DNA of 64,000 bases from an uncultured Microbacteriaceae bacterium (GCA_947487835.1 CANKXX010000003.1:372001-436000); one strand, 5' to 3'; numbered from the stretch's first letter, positions 41,688-50,556 are shown. The notes: generated from the sequence alone by a model not told the origin. Made by a program: numbers and translations.

Positions 41688-44600
41688 TCAGATGACCGCG
41701 TCGGAGAGGGTGTCCGGGTTGCCGAAGCGGTGCGCCGTGATGCTGATCGCCTGCTCGTGCAGGAACGGCAGCATCTCCACGCGACCGGATGCGGTGACCT
41801 CACCCGCGTAGACCGCGATTGACGGGGCGCCACCGAGAGCCTCGGCCAGCGCCCGCGCGTCCCCGCCCACGAGCCGCACGCGGTCCGTGTCGAGACCGCC
41901 CGAGGACACGCGCCGCAGCCACTCCTCGTCGGACTCCACGACCACGGGCACATCCCGCACGTCGAGGATCTCCATCGTCGCGGCCGGCAGGGGGAGCGCC
42001 GTGCTCACCCGGAACTTCGATCGCGCCGCGGTCGCCGCCGCAAGCACGCGGAGCAGGTCCGCGAGCCGGCCGTTCTCGCCGAGCCGCACGGTGACGGGCA
42101 GACTCACGTAGCGGAACAGGTTCCGCTCCACGCCGAGCTGCTGCACGTCGCGCACCGCGCCGAACTCCTCCTGCCAGGCGATGGCGTCGCTGAGAGCCGA
42201 CCGCCGGACGAGGTCGAAGTCCGCGTAGCCGATGGCGGACTGCGCCGACTCGATGAGCTCCGTCACGCGCGTGCCGAGGCCGCGCAGGTGGAGGGTCGTG
42301 CTGTTGCGTCCGGGATCCGTCACCCAGGAGCCGAGGCCCATCAGGTAGTTCGGTCCGCCGGCCTTGGTGCCCGCGCCGACCGACGAGCGCTTCCAGCCGC
42401 CGAACGGCTGGCGCTCCACGATCGCGCCGGTGATGCCGCGGTTCACGTACAGGTTGCCCGCCTCGACCCGCTCCAGCCACAGCGTGAGCTCGTGCGAGTC
42501 GAGCGAGTGCAGCCCGGCGGTCAGGCCGTAGGGCACGGCGTTCTGCAGCCGGATCGCCTCGGCGAGCGTGCGCGCGTGCATGACGCCGAGCACCGGCCCG
42601 AAGAACTCCGTGAGGTGGAAGTAGGAGCCGGGACGCACGCCCGTCTTGACGCCCGGCGACCAGAGCCGCCCGGTGTCGTCGAGCGGACGCGGCTCGACGA
42701 GCCAGCTCTCCCCGCCGCCCAGCTGGGTCAGCGCGTGCTTGAGCTTGCCCGACGCCGGCTCGACGAGCGGCCCCATCTGCGTCGTGGGGTCCTCGGGGTA
42801 GCCGACGCGGAGGGACCGGACGGAGTCGACGAGCTGGTTGCGGAAGCGCTCGGATCGCGCGACGGACCCGACGAGGATGACCAGGCTCGCGGCGGAGCAC
42901 TTCTGCCCCGCGTGCCCGAACGCGGACTTCACCACATCGGCGACGGCGAGGTCGAGGTCGGCGTTGGGCGTGACGATGATCGCGTTCTTGCCGCTGGTCT
43001 CCGCGAGCAGGGGCAGCTCGGGCCGCCAGGAGCGGAACAGCTCGGCGGTCTCGAACGCGCCGGTGAGGATCACCCGATCCACCCGCGGGTGCGAGACGAG
43101 CTGCTTGCCCAGCTCCCCCTCGCTCACGTGCACGAGCGAGAGCACGTCGCGCGGCACCCCGGCCTCCCAGAGGATGTCGGCGAGCACCGACCCGCAGCGC
43201 TTGGCCTGCTCGGCGGGCTTCAGGATGACGCCGCTGCCGGCGGCGAGCGCGGCGAGCACGGACCCGGCGGGGATCGCGACCGGGAAGTTCCACGGCGGAG
43301 TGACGACGGTCAGCGCAGACGGCACGAAGCGGGCGCCCTGCACGCGGTCCAGGTCGCGCGCGCGCTCGGCGTAGTAGTTCGCGAAGTCGATGGCCTCGCT
43401 GATCTCGGGGTCGCCCTCGGCCAGCGTCTTGCCGGTCTCGCTCGCCATCACCTCGAGCAGACGGCCGCGGTTGGCCTCCAGCGCGACGGCGGCGCGGTGC
43501 AGCACCTCGGCGCGCTCGTCGCCGGACCGGGATCCCCATCCCGCGCCCGCCTCCGCGACCGAGCCGAGGATGCCCTCGAGCACGCCCTCGTCCGTGACGG
43601 TGTGCGCCTCGACGAGGTCGGCGCCCTCCTCGGACGCGGCGACGCGACCGAGGATCGCCCGGCCCCACTCGCGGTTGACGGGCAGCGCGGGATCGGTGTC
43701 CGGCGCGTTCGTGAAGGATGCGCCCGGCTCCTCGGCCACGGTCGGCGTGAGCGAGCTGAAGTCCGGCATTGAGCCGCGGGTGAAGCCGAGCACGACGCCC
43801 GTGAGCGACGGGTCGATCTGCTGCGCCGCGGGCGTCTGCGGGCGGCTGTCGGGCTCCGACTCCTCCTTCTCGCCCGCGTCCTCGCCCCCGAGCGGCGGAA
43901 GCTCGGGCACGACCGTGCGGTCCTGCGTGCGGTTCGGGGCGGGGACGACGGCGTCGAGGTCGGCGAGGGAGTCGAGGAAGCGCTGCTTCTCGCGCTCGAA
44001 CAGGGCCTCGTTGCTCGACAGCTCGAACACCGCGGACATGAAGTTCTCGGGGCTCGCGTTCTCCTCGAGCCGGCGCACCAGGTAGGAGATGGCGACGTCG
44101 AACTCGCGAGGATGCACGACGGGCGTGTACAGCAGCAGCCCGCCGACGTCCTTGCGCACGGCCTCGGCCTGCCCGGTCGCCATGCCGAGCAGCATCTCGA
44201 ACTCGATGCGGTCGCGCACGCCGCGCTCCCCCGCGAGCAGCCAGGCGAACGCGATGTCGAACAGGTTGTGGCCGGCGACGCCGATGCGCACGGCATCCGC
44301 CCGCTCCGCCGTCAGCGCGTAGTCGAGCACGCGCTTGTAGTTGGTGTCGGTGGCCTGCTTGCTCGAGTAGGTGGCGAGCGGCCAGCCGTGGATGGTCGCG
44401 TCCACGTTCTCCATGGCGAGGTTCGCGCCCTTCACCACGCGGACCTTGATGGACGCGCCGCCCCGGGCACGACGGGCCTTCGCCCAGTCGGTGAGCTCGG
44501 CGAGCGCCTGCAGCGCATCCGGCAGGTAGGCCTGCAGCACGATGCCCGCCTCGAGGCCGAGCAGCTGCGGCTGGTCCAGGATGCGGCGGAACACCGCGAG

Positions 44601-45308
44601 CGTGAGGTGGAGGTCCTTGTACTCCTCCATGTCGAGGTTGATGAACTTCGGGGTCGGCGACGCCGCCGCGAGCTCGTACAGCGGGGTGAGGCGCTCGACG
44701 ATCTTGTCGACGGCCTCGTCGAACGCCCACATGGAGAGCTGGCTGACCACGGCGGAGACCTTGATGGATACGTAGTCCACGTCGTCGCGCTCGAGGAGCG
44801 CGCGGGTGCCCTCGAGCCGGCGGCCGGCCTCGGCCTCGCCGAGCACCGCCTCGCCGAGGAGGTTCAGGTTGAGGCGCGCACCGTTCTCCCGCAGCTTCTC
44901 GATGGCGGGGCCCAGCTTGTCCGGCGTCGCGTCGACGATGAGGTGCCCCACCATCTCGCGCAGCACCCGGCGGGCGACGGGCACGACGACGCCGGGCACG
45001 ACCGGCCCGACGAGGCCGCCGAGGGTCACGGCGCCGCGCATGTACCAGGGCAGGAACTTCGGCACCTTGCGGGCGACGGTCGCGAGGCTGTTGCCGGCGA
45101 CGAACAGGTCCTCAGGGCGCACGACCCGGTCCACGAAGCCGATGGTGAAGTCCAGGCCGTTGGGGTCCTTCAGCAGCCCGGCGAGCTGGGCCGCGGACGC
45201 GTCGACGGGGTACTCGGCACTCTCCGTCAGCCAGCGGCGCACGAGGGCCACCGCCTCATCCGCGAGTGCTCGTGGGCGCCGGGTTCCGGGGACGGTGGGG
45301 TTCAGCAT
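41688..45308 (-). CDS. putA: bifunctional proline dehydrogenase / P5C dehydrogenase
   Basis: A 1,206-residue fused PutA that oxidises proline to glutamate in two steps. The FAD proline dehydrogenase barrel (about 60-450) shows YVSIKVSAV, KVRVVKGAN, RIGVAGHNLFDIAFA and FEMLLGMA. An acidic Pro-rich linker follows (about 460-560). The aldehyde dehydrogenase (about 570-1010) has PPWNFPVAIPAG, the general-base Glu in LLAETSGKNA, the nucleophile Cys in HAGQKCSAAS, and a late EFFGPVLGV. A C-terminal extension of about 190 residues follows. It has no N-terminal DNA-binding domain, so it is not self-regulated. Divergent from a LysR gene. P5C from the rocD pathway would also enter here. Confidence 0.95.
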   Translation of the reverse strand: MLNPTVPGTRRPRALADEAVALVRRWLTESAEYPVDASAAQLAGLLKDPNGLDFTIGFVDRVVRPEDLFVAGNSLATVARKVPKFLPWYMRGAVTLGGLVGPVVPGVVVPVARRVLREMVGHLIVDATPDKLGPAIEKLRENGARLNLNLLGEAVLGEAEAGRRLEGTRALLERDDVDYVSIKVSAVVSQLSMWAFDEAVDKIVERLTPLYELAAASPTPKFINLDMEEYKDLHLTLAVFRRILDQPQLLGLEAGIVLQAYLPDALQALAELTDWAKARRARGGASIKVRVVKGANLAMENVDATIHGWPLATYSSKQATDTNYKRVLDYALTAERADAVRIGVAGHNLFDIAFAWLLAGERGVRDRIEFEMLLGMATGQAEAVRKDVGGLLLYTPVVHPREFDVAISYLVRRLEENASPENFMSAVFELSSNEALFEREKQRFLDSLADLDAVVPAPNRTQDRTVVPELPPLGGEDAGEKEESEPDSRPQTPAAQQIDPSLTGVVLGFTRGSMPDFSSLTPTVAEEPGASFTNAPDTDPALPVNREWGRAILGRVAASEEGADLVEAHTVTDEGVLEGILGSVAEAGAGWGSRSGDERAEVLHRAAVALEANRGRLLEVMASETGKTLAEGDPEISEAIDFANYYAERARDLDRVQGARFVPSALTVVTPPWNFPVAIPAGSVLAALAAGSGVILKPAEQAKRCGSVLADILWEAGVPRDVLSLVHVSEGELGKQLVSHPRVDRVILTGAFETAELFRSWRPELPLLAETSGKNAIIVTPNADLDLAVADVVKSAFGHAGQKCSAASLVILVGSVARSERFRNQLVDSVRSLRVGYPEDPTTQMGPLVEPASGKLKHALTQLGGGESWLVEPRPLDDTGRLWSPGVKTGVRPGSYFHLTEFFGPVLGVMHARTLAEAIRLQNAVPYGLTAGLHSLDSHELTLWLERVEAGNLYVNRGITGAIVERQPFGGWKRSSVGAGTKAGGPNYLMGLGSWVTDPGRNSTTLHLRGLGTRVTELIESAQSAIGYADFDLVRRSALSDAIAWQEEFGAVRDVQQLGVERNLFRYVSLPVTVRLGENGRLADLLRVLAAATAARSKFRVSTALPLPAATMEILDVRDVPVVVESDEEWLRRVSSGGLDTDRVRLVGGDARALAEALGGAPSIAVYAGEVTASGRVEMLPFLHEQAISITAHRFGNPDTLSDAVI

Positions 45309-45383
45309 GATGGGAGACTATGCCCTCTCTGTGCGAGTACTCCTCACAGTGTGCGACTCTGGACGCATAAGCAAAAGCGATCG

Positions 45384-45397
45384 TTATCGAAGGATAA
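45384..45397. promoter_or_regulatory. probable LysR operator between putA and lysR-type gene
   Basis: TTATCGAAGGATAA is an inverted repeat (TTATC/GATAA, 4-base spacer) in the AT-richer divergent region, 45 bases before the LysR start and about 75 before putA. A nearby direct motif (ATAAGC at 45366 and 45394) may form further half-sites. Confidence 0.55.
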
Positions 45398-45428
45398 GCG
45401 GCGGCTGAGCCGATGAATGGAGCGACGG

Positions 45429-46319
45429 ATGCTCGACCTGCGCCGACTGCGTCTCCTGCGCGAGCTCGCCATCCGCGGCACCATCGCCGGCGTCGCCGAG
45501 GCGCTCGCCTACAGCCCGTCCTCGGTGTCCCAGCAGCTCGCGGTCCTGGAGCGGGAAGCGGGGGTGCCCCTGCTGCGCAAGAGCGGCCGACGGGTGCAGC
45601 TCACGCCGCAGGGGGAGATCCTCGTGGAGCACACGACGGCGCTGCTGGAGCGGCTGGAGCAGGCGGAGGCCGACGTCACGTCGTCGCTCGAGTCCGTGAC
45701 AGGCACGATTCGCATGGCGGTGTTCCAGTCGGCGGCGCTCGGCATCGTGCCCCAGGCGCTGACCCTGTTCGCGGAGGAGTTCCCCGAGTTGCGCGTCGAG
45801 GTCACCCAGCGCGAGCCCGAGTCCGCGCTGTCCGAGGTGGAGGCGCGCGACTTCGACCTCGTGATCGCGGAGCAGTACCCGGGGCACGCCGCTCCGCGGC
45901 TGCGCGACCTCGATCGCGTCGACCTGTCGACCGACGAGATCCGCCTCGCGGTGCCGCCGCGGCCCGGCCGCTTCGGGGCGATCGACTCCATGGCGGATGC
46001 AGGACGCGTCCCGTGGGTCATGGAGCCGAAGGGCACGGCGTCGCGGCACTGGGCGGAGCAGCTGAGCCGGGTGACCGGCTTCGAGCCGGACGTCCGCTTC
46101 GAGACGGCGGATCTGCAGGCGCACATCCGCCTCATCGAGTCGGGCAACGCGGTCGCGCTGCTGCCCGATCTCGTCTGGGCGGGCCGGGAGCCGTCCGTGC
46201 GCACGATCCGCCTGGCCGGCCGCCCCTCCCGCACCATCTTCACCGCGGTGCGCACGGGCAGCCGGGCGAGGCCCGCCGTGCTCGCGGCCCGGGACGTGCT
46301 CGCCCGCGCCGTCGCCTGA
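45429..46319 (+). CDS. LysR-family transcriptional regulator
   Basis: A 296-residue LysR regulator. The helix-turn-helix (about 1-60) reads LDLRRLRLLRELAIRGTIAGVAEALAYSPSSVSQQLAVLEREAGV. The substrate-binding domain (about 90-290) contains IRMAVFQSAALGIVPQAL and GNAVALLPDLVW. ATG 45429 is preferred because GGAG lies six bases before it and MLDLRRL is the usual opening; ATG 45417 is possible. Divergent from putA with about 120 bases between, so it probably controls putA in response to proline or P5C. Confidence 0.9.
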   Translation: MLDLRRLRLLRELAIRGTIAGVAEALAYSPSSVSQQLAVLEREAGVPLLRKSGRRVQLTPQGEILVEHTTALLERLEQAEADVTSSLESVTGTIRMAVFQSAALGIVPQALTLFAEEFPELRVEVTQREPESALSEVEARDFDLVIAEQYPGHAAPRLRDLDRVDLSTDEIRLAVPPRPGRFGAIDSMADAGRVPWVMEPKGTASRHWAEQLSRVTGFEPDVRFETADLQAHIRLIESGNAVALLPDLVWAGREPSVRTIRLAGRPSRTIFTAVRTGSRARPAVLAARDVLARAVA

Positions 46320-46411
46320 TCCCCGCTGCACCGCGGGGACGCCCGTACCCGCTGCGTCCCGCGAGCCCCGTCCCTCCCTGCCGCCCGCGAGCCCCGACGG
46401 GACGCGACCCC

Positions 46412-46515
46412 GGGCGCAATACCCTGGGAGGCGACCACCGACGTAGCGCCCCTGCCCAGGCAGAGGGAGCGTGCGCAGCTTGAAGCTGGGCAGGATCCTC
46501 CTGCCTGGGCAGGAG
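46412..46515 (+). promoter_or_regulatory. structured leader with mutually exclusive stems masking the ribosome binding site
   Basis: Stem 1: GGGCGC (46412-46417) with GCGCCC (46446-46451). Stem 2: CCTGCCCAGGCAG (46451-46463) with CTGCCTGGGCAGG (46501-46513), which covers part of the AGGAG ribosome binding site (46511-46515). Alternative stem: the same CCTGCCCAG with CTGGGCAGG at 46486-46494, leaving the site free. A small hairpin CAGCTTGAAGCTG lies at 46476-46488. Each long arm is also itself a palindrome (CTGCCNNGGCAG), so a pair of protein operators is an alternative reading. I match it to no named riboswitch class. Confidence 0.45.
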
Positions 46516-46522
46516 ACACACC

Positions 46523-47647
46523 GTGACGGATCAGCCGGAGCAGATCGAGCGGCCGGAGCAGACCGGACACACCGAGCGGCCGGAGCAGGCCGGGCCTGAC
46601 CTCGTCGCCGAGTTCCGAGGCCTGCTGACAGCGGATGCGGTGGACCCGGCCCAGCTGCAGTCGCGCGTCCGACGCGGTGGCGCCCTGGCCCGCGCCGCCG
46701 TGATCGCGCTCGCCCAGGACGGCTCTGCCCCACAGCGGCTCTCGTTCCGCGCCGCGGTGCTCGCGGCGGACGCCTGCGCGGACGACTCCCACCTCCGCCG
46801 CGCGCTGGACGCAGCCGCCGCCGATCCGGCCGCCCCCACGCTGTCCGAGGTGCTCGCGGCCGTCGACGACACCGCTCGCCCGGGCGGCCCCGCCGCCACC
46901 CTCCTCGACGACGCCGCCGTGACCGCCGACCTGCTGACCGCGGGCATCGCCGCCCGTCCGGAGGACGGCCGCATCGCCGCCGCCGTGCTCGAGTCCCTCG
47001 GCGACAGCAGCGGATTCACGCTTGTCGTACGGCCCGTGCGCTCGCGCGAGAACGCGGTCAAGGTGCTGCGCAACGGCATGGCCCTGCTCGCGCGTGCGAC
47101 CGACGACCGCGTGGTGCACGCGCTCGAGCAGGTGCTCCTTGCGCGCGTCACCTCCGCCGCGAGCCCCATGAACGACGAGATCCTGCGGGCCGTGCTCGCG
47201 AGCCCGAGCGGACGCGGCCCGGACCTGGTCGCCGACCTCGCGCGCGCCGGCGTGCCCGGCATCCGCCGGCAGGCGCAGTCCGCGCTCGGCATGGAGGTCG
47301 AGCCGGCGAGCGACGACGCGGGCGAGACGGCCATGGTGATGGTCGCGATCTCCGAGCGCAACCGGCCCTCCGAGCCGGACCCGGCCCCGGCCGCGGCTGC
47401 CGTCCCGGCTCGGGCGTCGGCGCAGGCGCCCACCCCAGCTGCGGACCCCGTCCCCACTACGACGGTCGCCGCCGCAGTCGCCCCGGTCGCTCCGGCCGCT
47501 GTGATGCGCGCCCCCGACCTCGAGCCGGGGGCTCTTCCGTCGCCCCGGCCGTTCCGGCCGCCGGGTGCGGATGCGGAGGCCGCGGGCCCCGAGCCGGCGC
47601 GGAAGCGGTCCTGGTTCGCCCGCCTGTTCGGCCTCGGCCGGCGGTAG
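46523..47647 (+). CDS. uncharacterised helical-repeat-like protein with basic amphipathic C-terminus
   Basis: A 374-residue protein of no family I recognise. Residues 1-30 are a charged EQ/P-rich leader (PEQIERPEQTGHTERPEQ). Residues about 30-270 are alanine- and leucine-rich helices that could form HEAT-like repeats (VHALEQVLLARVT, DLARAGVPGIRRQAQSALG). Residues about 285-355 are a Pro/Ala linker, and the end KRSWFARLFGLGRR looks like a basic amphipathic membrane-binding helix. The GTG start at 46523 has AGGAG seven bases before it, inside a possible regulatory stem. A lipoprotein gene follows after 35 bases, so the two may work together at the membrane. Confidence 0.75.
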   Translation: MTDQPEQIERPEQTGHTERPEQAGPDLVAEFRGLLTADAVDPAQLQSRVRRGGALARAAVIALAQDGSAPQRLSFRAAVLAADACADDSHLRRALDAAAADPAAPTLSEVLAAVDDTARPGGPAATLLDDAAVTADLLTAGIAARPEDGRIAAAVLESLGDSSGFTLVVRPVRSRENAVKVLRNGMALLARATDDRVVHALEQVLLARVTSAASPMNDEILRAVLASPSGRGPDLVADLARAGVPGIRRQAQSALGMEVEPASDDAGETAMVMVAISERNRPSEPDPAPAAAAVPARASAQAPTPAADPVPTTTVAAAVAPVAPAAVMRAPDLEPGALPSPRPFRPPGADAEAAGPEPARKRSWFARLFGLGRR

Positions 47648-47682
47648 TCGCCGCGGCGAGCGCGTAAGCGACGGGCGGTCCG

Positions 47683-48621
47683 ATGCGGGCGCGGACGCGG
47701 GCGGTGACCATCGCGGTCCTCGCGGCCGCACTGGCGCTCACGGGATGCGTCTCGCCCGGCGCCGGAGCAGGGCCGGGCTCCGGTGAGTCGCCGGCCCCCG
47801 CCGCCTCGGCGCTTCCGGACGGCATCAGCGTCTCCGTGCAGCAGAGCCGGAGCGACGTCGCTCAGCGGCGGCTGAAGGTGTCCGTCACGAACGACGGCGG
47901 GGAGCCGCTCACAATCACGGGCGTCCGCTTCTCCGCACCCCAGTTCGCGGAGCCCGCGGTGTGGCCGAAGGACAGCACGACCGTGCGTCCCGGCACGACC
48001 GTCGACCTCCCCGTGGCCCTGGCCGCCCCCGACTGCTCCGCGGACGGACCACCGACCGTCACCCTGCGCTTCCGTGACACCGGCATCGGCACCGGCACCG
48101 GCACTGACCCGGGCGCACCGGAGCGTGAGGCCACCGTCACCCCGGACGACCCCTTCGAGCGGCTGCCCGCGCTCCGGGCGGAGGACTGCCTCGCCGAGGC
48201 CGTGTCCGCCGTGGCCGCGATCACCGTGCCCGGCCCGGTGCGGATCACCGCCGCCGGCGGGGCGTCGGTCGCCACCCTCGACATCGTCGTCATGCCCACG
48301 GGCGCCGAGGGCACCTTCCGCATCGACTCCGTCACGGGCACGACGCTGCTCGCCCCGGTGGACCCGGCCACGGGCGAGCGGCGCGATGAGGTCGAGATCG
48401 GGGCGACCATCGACGCCGCCGCAGCACCGACGACCCTGCCGCTGTCCTTCGTACCGAACCGCTGCGACGCGCACGCCATCGCCGAGGACAAGCGCGGAAC
48501 CATCCTGCCGCTGCACGTCACCGGACCGGGCGGCGTCCCCGGCATCGTCCCGGTCCCCGTGGACGACGCCACCCGCTCGGCGCTGTACGCGTTCGTCGCG
48601 GAGGCGTGCGGCCTCTCCTGA
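47683..48621 (+). CDS. putative lipoprotein of unknown function
   Basis: A 312-residue predicted lipoprotein. A signal peptide (RTRAVTIAVLAAALALTG) ends in the lipobox LTGC, followed by a Gly/Ser/Pro linker. The mature part looks like beta-sandwich folds (LKVSVTNDGGEPLTITGVRF, RIDSVTGTTLLAPVDP) with four scattered cysteines that may form disulphides. It follows the amphipathic-helix protein by 35 bases on the same strand and is probably co-transcribed. Function unknown. Confidence 0.78.
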   Translation: MRARTRAVTIAVLAAALALTGCVSPGAGAGPGSGESPAPAASALPDGISVSVQQSRSDVAQRRLKVSVTNDGGEPLTITGVRFSAPQFAEPAVWPKDSTTVRPGTTVDLPVALAAPDCSADGPPTVTLRFRDTGIGTGTGTDPGAPEREATVTPDDPFERLPALRAEDCLAEAVSAVAAITVPGPVRITAAGGASVATLDIVVMPTGAEGTFRIDSVTGTTLLAPVDPATGERRDEVEIGATIDAAAAPTTLPLSFVPNRCDAHAIAEDKRGTILPLHVTGPGGVPGIVPVPVDDATRSALYAFVAEACGLS

Positions 48622-48699
48622 CCGAGCACGCCGCACAGCCCGCTATTCAGGACCAGCCCGCGCAGCCCGGGCAGCCCGGGCAGCCCGAGGACGGAGGCC

Positions 48700-49146
48700 C
48701 TACAGCCCGCGCGCCTTCCCCTCGGCGATGTAGGCCAGGCGCTGCAGGGTCTCCGTGTTGCGGTAGCGGATTCCGGCGGTGCGGATCGGGCGGGGCACGA
48801 TCGTGGCCGGGCCGACGATCGCGTCCTCCTCGATGCGCACGAGGGAGCCGCCGTTCCGCGGCTCGACCTCGAGCACGACCCTCGCCTCGCCCATGATCGG
48901 CCAGCCGCGGGCCTTGAACACGGCCCGCCGCGGCGGATCCCACTCGACGATGCTCGTCGTGTCGTCGATGACGGCCGGCCAGACGCCGAACGAGTGATGG
49001 ATGCGGGCCCCCTCGCCCGGCCAGGACTCCTCGACCGAGCGGATGCGCGACGCCCCGACCACCCAGGACGGATACAGCCAGCCGTCGGCGAGCACGTCGA
49101 AGACGTCCTCGGGAGCGCAGTCGAGGTGTCGGAAGTTCACAGCCAT
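48700..49146 (-). CDS. SRPBCC-family protein
   Basis: A 148-residue START/SRPBCC-fold protein (polyketide-cyclase-like). It has the usual opening AVNFRHLDCAPEDVFDVLADGWLYPSWVVGASRI, middle strands TTSIVEWDPPRRAVFKA and EPRNGGSLVRIEEDAI, and a final helix ETLQRLAYIAEGKA. Such proteins bind hydrophobic ligands in a deep cavity; ligand unknown. Same strand as the NTF2 and MerR genes upstream, but 160 bases apart, so a separate promoter is likely. Confidence 0.85.
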   Translation of the reverse strand: MAVNFRHLDCAPEDVFDVLADGWLYPSWVVGASRIRSVEESWPGEGARIHHSFGVWPAVIDDTTSIVEWDPPRRAVFKARGWPIMGEARVVLEVEPRNGGSLVRIEEDAIVGPATIVPRPIRTAGIRYRNTETLQRLAYIAEGKARGL

Positions 49147-49305
49147 ACGACCATCCTTCCCGCCCGCGCGAGCCTTTCCTAGCCGACGCGCCCCGCCACG
49201 CCCCCGCCACGCCCGAGCGGCGCGGCCGCGGGGGGTGCGAAACGGGCCGGCTCCTCGATCCGGAAAGGAGCGGAAGCAGACCCGTCCCGCGGGCCAGCAT
49301 CGCGG

Positions 49306-49689
49306 TCAGGGCTCGATGACGAGCTCGGCGATCAGGTCGTCCTCCACGCGGAAGCGGAAGTGCAGGTCGACGACGCCGCCCGGGAAGTCCCCCTCCAGCC
49401 GGGCCAGGACCACCCACCGGCCGCCACCCGGGTCGGCCTGCCCGAGGAACGTCGTCGTGTAGCTGTACTGGCCCGCCGCCTTCGTGAGCCAGCGGCGGAT
49501 GGCATCGCCGCCCAGGTACTCCGTGTTCTCGTCGAAGACCCGAGCACCGGGAGCGAACGCGTCCGCGATCGCCTCCCGGCCCGTGGTGTCCTCCTGGGCG
49601 TCGAGATAGCGCCGGACGGCCGGAGGAAGGGCGTCGGGGCGGTAGGGGCCGAACGTGCTGTCTGTCGATGCGTCTCTGAGGTTCGTCAT
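49306..49689 (-). CDS. NTF2-like / SnoaL-type protein
   Basis: A 127-residue NTF2-fold protein: helix PPAVRRYLDAQ, AIADAFAPGARVFDENTEYLGGDAIRRWL, then strands GRWVVLARLEGDFPGGVVDLHFRFRVEDDLIAELVIEP. This pattern is typical of SnoaL-like proteins that bind or isomerise small molecules. It starts 57 bases after the MerR regulator's stop on the same strand, so it may be co-transcribed with and controlled by it. Role unknown. Confidence 0.83.
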   Translation of the reverse strand: MTNLRDASTDSTFGPYRPDALPPAVRRYLDAQEDTTGREAIADAFAPGARVFDENTEYLGGDAIRRWLTKAAGQYSYTTTFLGQADPGGGRWVVLARLEGDFPGGVVDLHFRFRVEDDLIAELVIEP

Positions 49690-49746
49690 GACCCGAGCGT
49701 GCGGCTTCCCCTGAGGGGAAGGTCAAGCGGCACCTCGCGGACGGGA

Positions 49747-50556
49747 TCAGCGGGAGACGCGGAAGATCGGCCAGCCGATCTCGGTCACGCTGTGGGCATC
49801 GATCGCCGGGAAGCCCTCGAGGTAGGTCTCGCGCACCGGCCCCCGGACGCTGAGCTCGTGCCGGGCGACGTACTCGCCGAGCGCCGCGTAGACGCGGGGC
49901 ACGGTCTCGTCGGGACCGGAGTGCGTGGCCACCGCGAGTTCGACGGCGGGCAGCACGAGGATGCGCGAGCGGCCGGTCGCCCACCCCGCCGGGAACCCGT
50001 CCTCGACGGTCAGGTACAGGATCGCCTCGCCGTGCTCCTCCTCGAACAGCTCGGCGGACCACACGCCCCCGTACCGCCCGGTCGTGGACGGTGCAGCCGT
50101 TTCCGCGATGGCGGTGAGCTCGGCGACCGCCGCCCGGAACCAGGTGCCGAGGTTCCGCAGGGCGATCGAGTCGCGGATGGCGACGACCCGGGTCTCCGGG
50201 ACGCTGCGGTGCACGATCTCGATCGCCGGGCTCGGCTCCTCGAGCATGCCGCGCAGGCTTTGCACCGCCGCCCGCGTCTCGTCGAGCTTCCGCTCCATCA
50301 GCTCGAGGTGCTCGGTGAGCAGCGCGGACCGGTCGTCGATGGTGGGCGCGCTCAGCACGGCGCGGATCGCGTCGACGGGCACCTCGAGGAGCCGCAGCGT
50401 CCGGATGACCTGCGCGTCCGCCATCTGCTCCGGCGCGTACAGCCGGTAGCCGTTCCGGGCGTCCACGGATCGCGGGGCGAGCAGGCCGATCCGGTGGTAG
50501 AACCGCAGCGCCTTCGCGCTCAGGCGCACCGCTCGGGAGAAGTCGCCGATCGTCAT
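49747..50556 (-). CDS. MerR-family regulator with GyrI-like effector domain
   Basis: A regulator of about 269 residues. The MerR helix-turn-helix (about 1-70) reads MTIGDFSRAVRLSAKALRFYHRIGLLAP, NGYRLYAPEQMADAQVIRTLRLLEV. A coiled coil follows (ALLTEHLELMERKLDETRAAV), then a GyrI/BmrR-like small-molecule domain (VPETRVVAIRDSIAL, GVWSAELFEEEHGEAILYLTVEDG). Such proteins sense lipophilic or cationic drugs. ATG 50556 is given; an in-frame GTG at 50568 is possible. The downstream NTF2-like gene is the likely partner. Confidence 0.87.
   Translation of the reverse strand: MTIGDFSRAVRLSAKALRFYHRIGLLAPRSVDARNGYRLYAPEQMADAQVIRTLRLLEVPVDAIRAVLSAPTIDDRSALLTEHLELMERKLDETRAAVQSLRGMLEEPSPAIEIVHRSVPETRVVAIRDSIALRNLGTWFRAAVAELTAIAETAAPSTTGRYGGVWSAELFEEEHGEAILYLTVEDGFPAGWATGRSRILVLPAVELAVATHSGPDETVPRVYAALGEYVARHELSVRGPVRETYLEGFPAIDAHSVTEIGWPIFRVSR

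Noticed and set aside
46321-46338. CCCCGC/GCGGGG hairpin directly after the LysR stop
   Set aside because: Short stem without a T-run; too weak to call a terminator in this GC-rich DNA.
45413-46483. 356-residue ORF starting at ATG 45413, overlapping the LysR gene
   Set aside because: Arg/Ala/Pro-rich frame shifted relative to a full LysR protein.
46412-46522. Known riboswitch or small RNA class for the structured leader
   Set aside because: I could match none of the conserved cores I know (cobalamin, ydaO, guanidine, SAH, SRP RNA), so it is left unnamed.
48659-48692. Tandem GCAGCCCGG units between the lipoprotein and SRPBCC genes
   Set aside because: Only about three short copies; too few to call a functional repeat, though it could aid termination.
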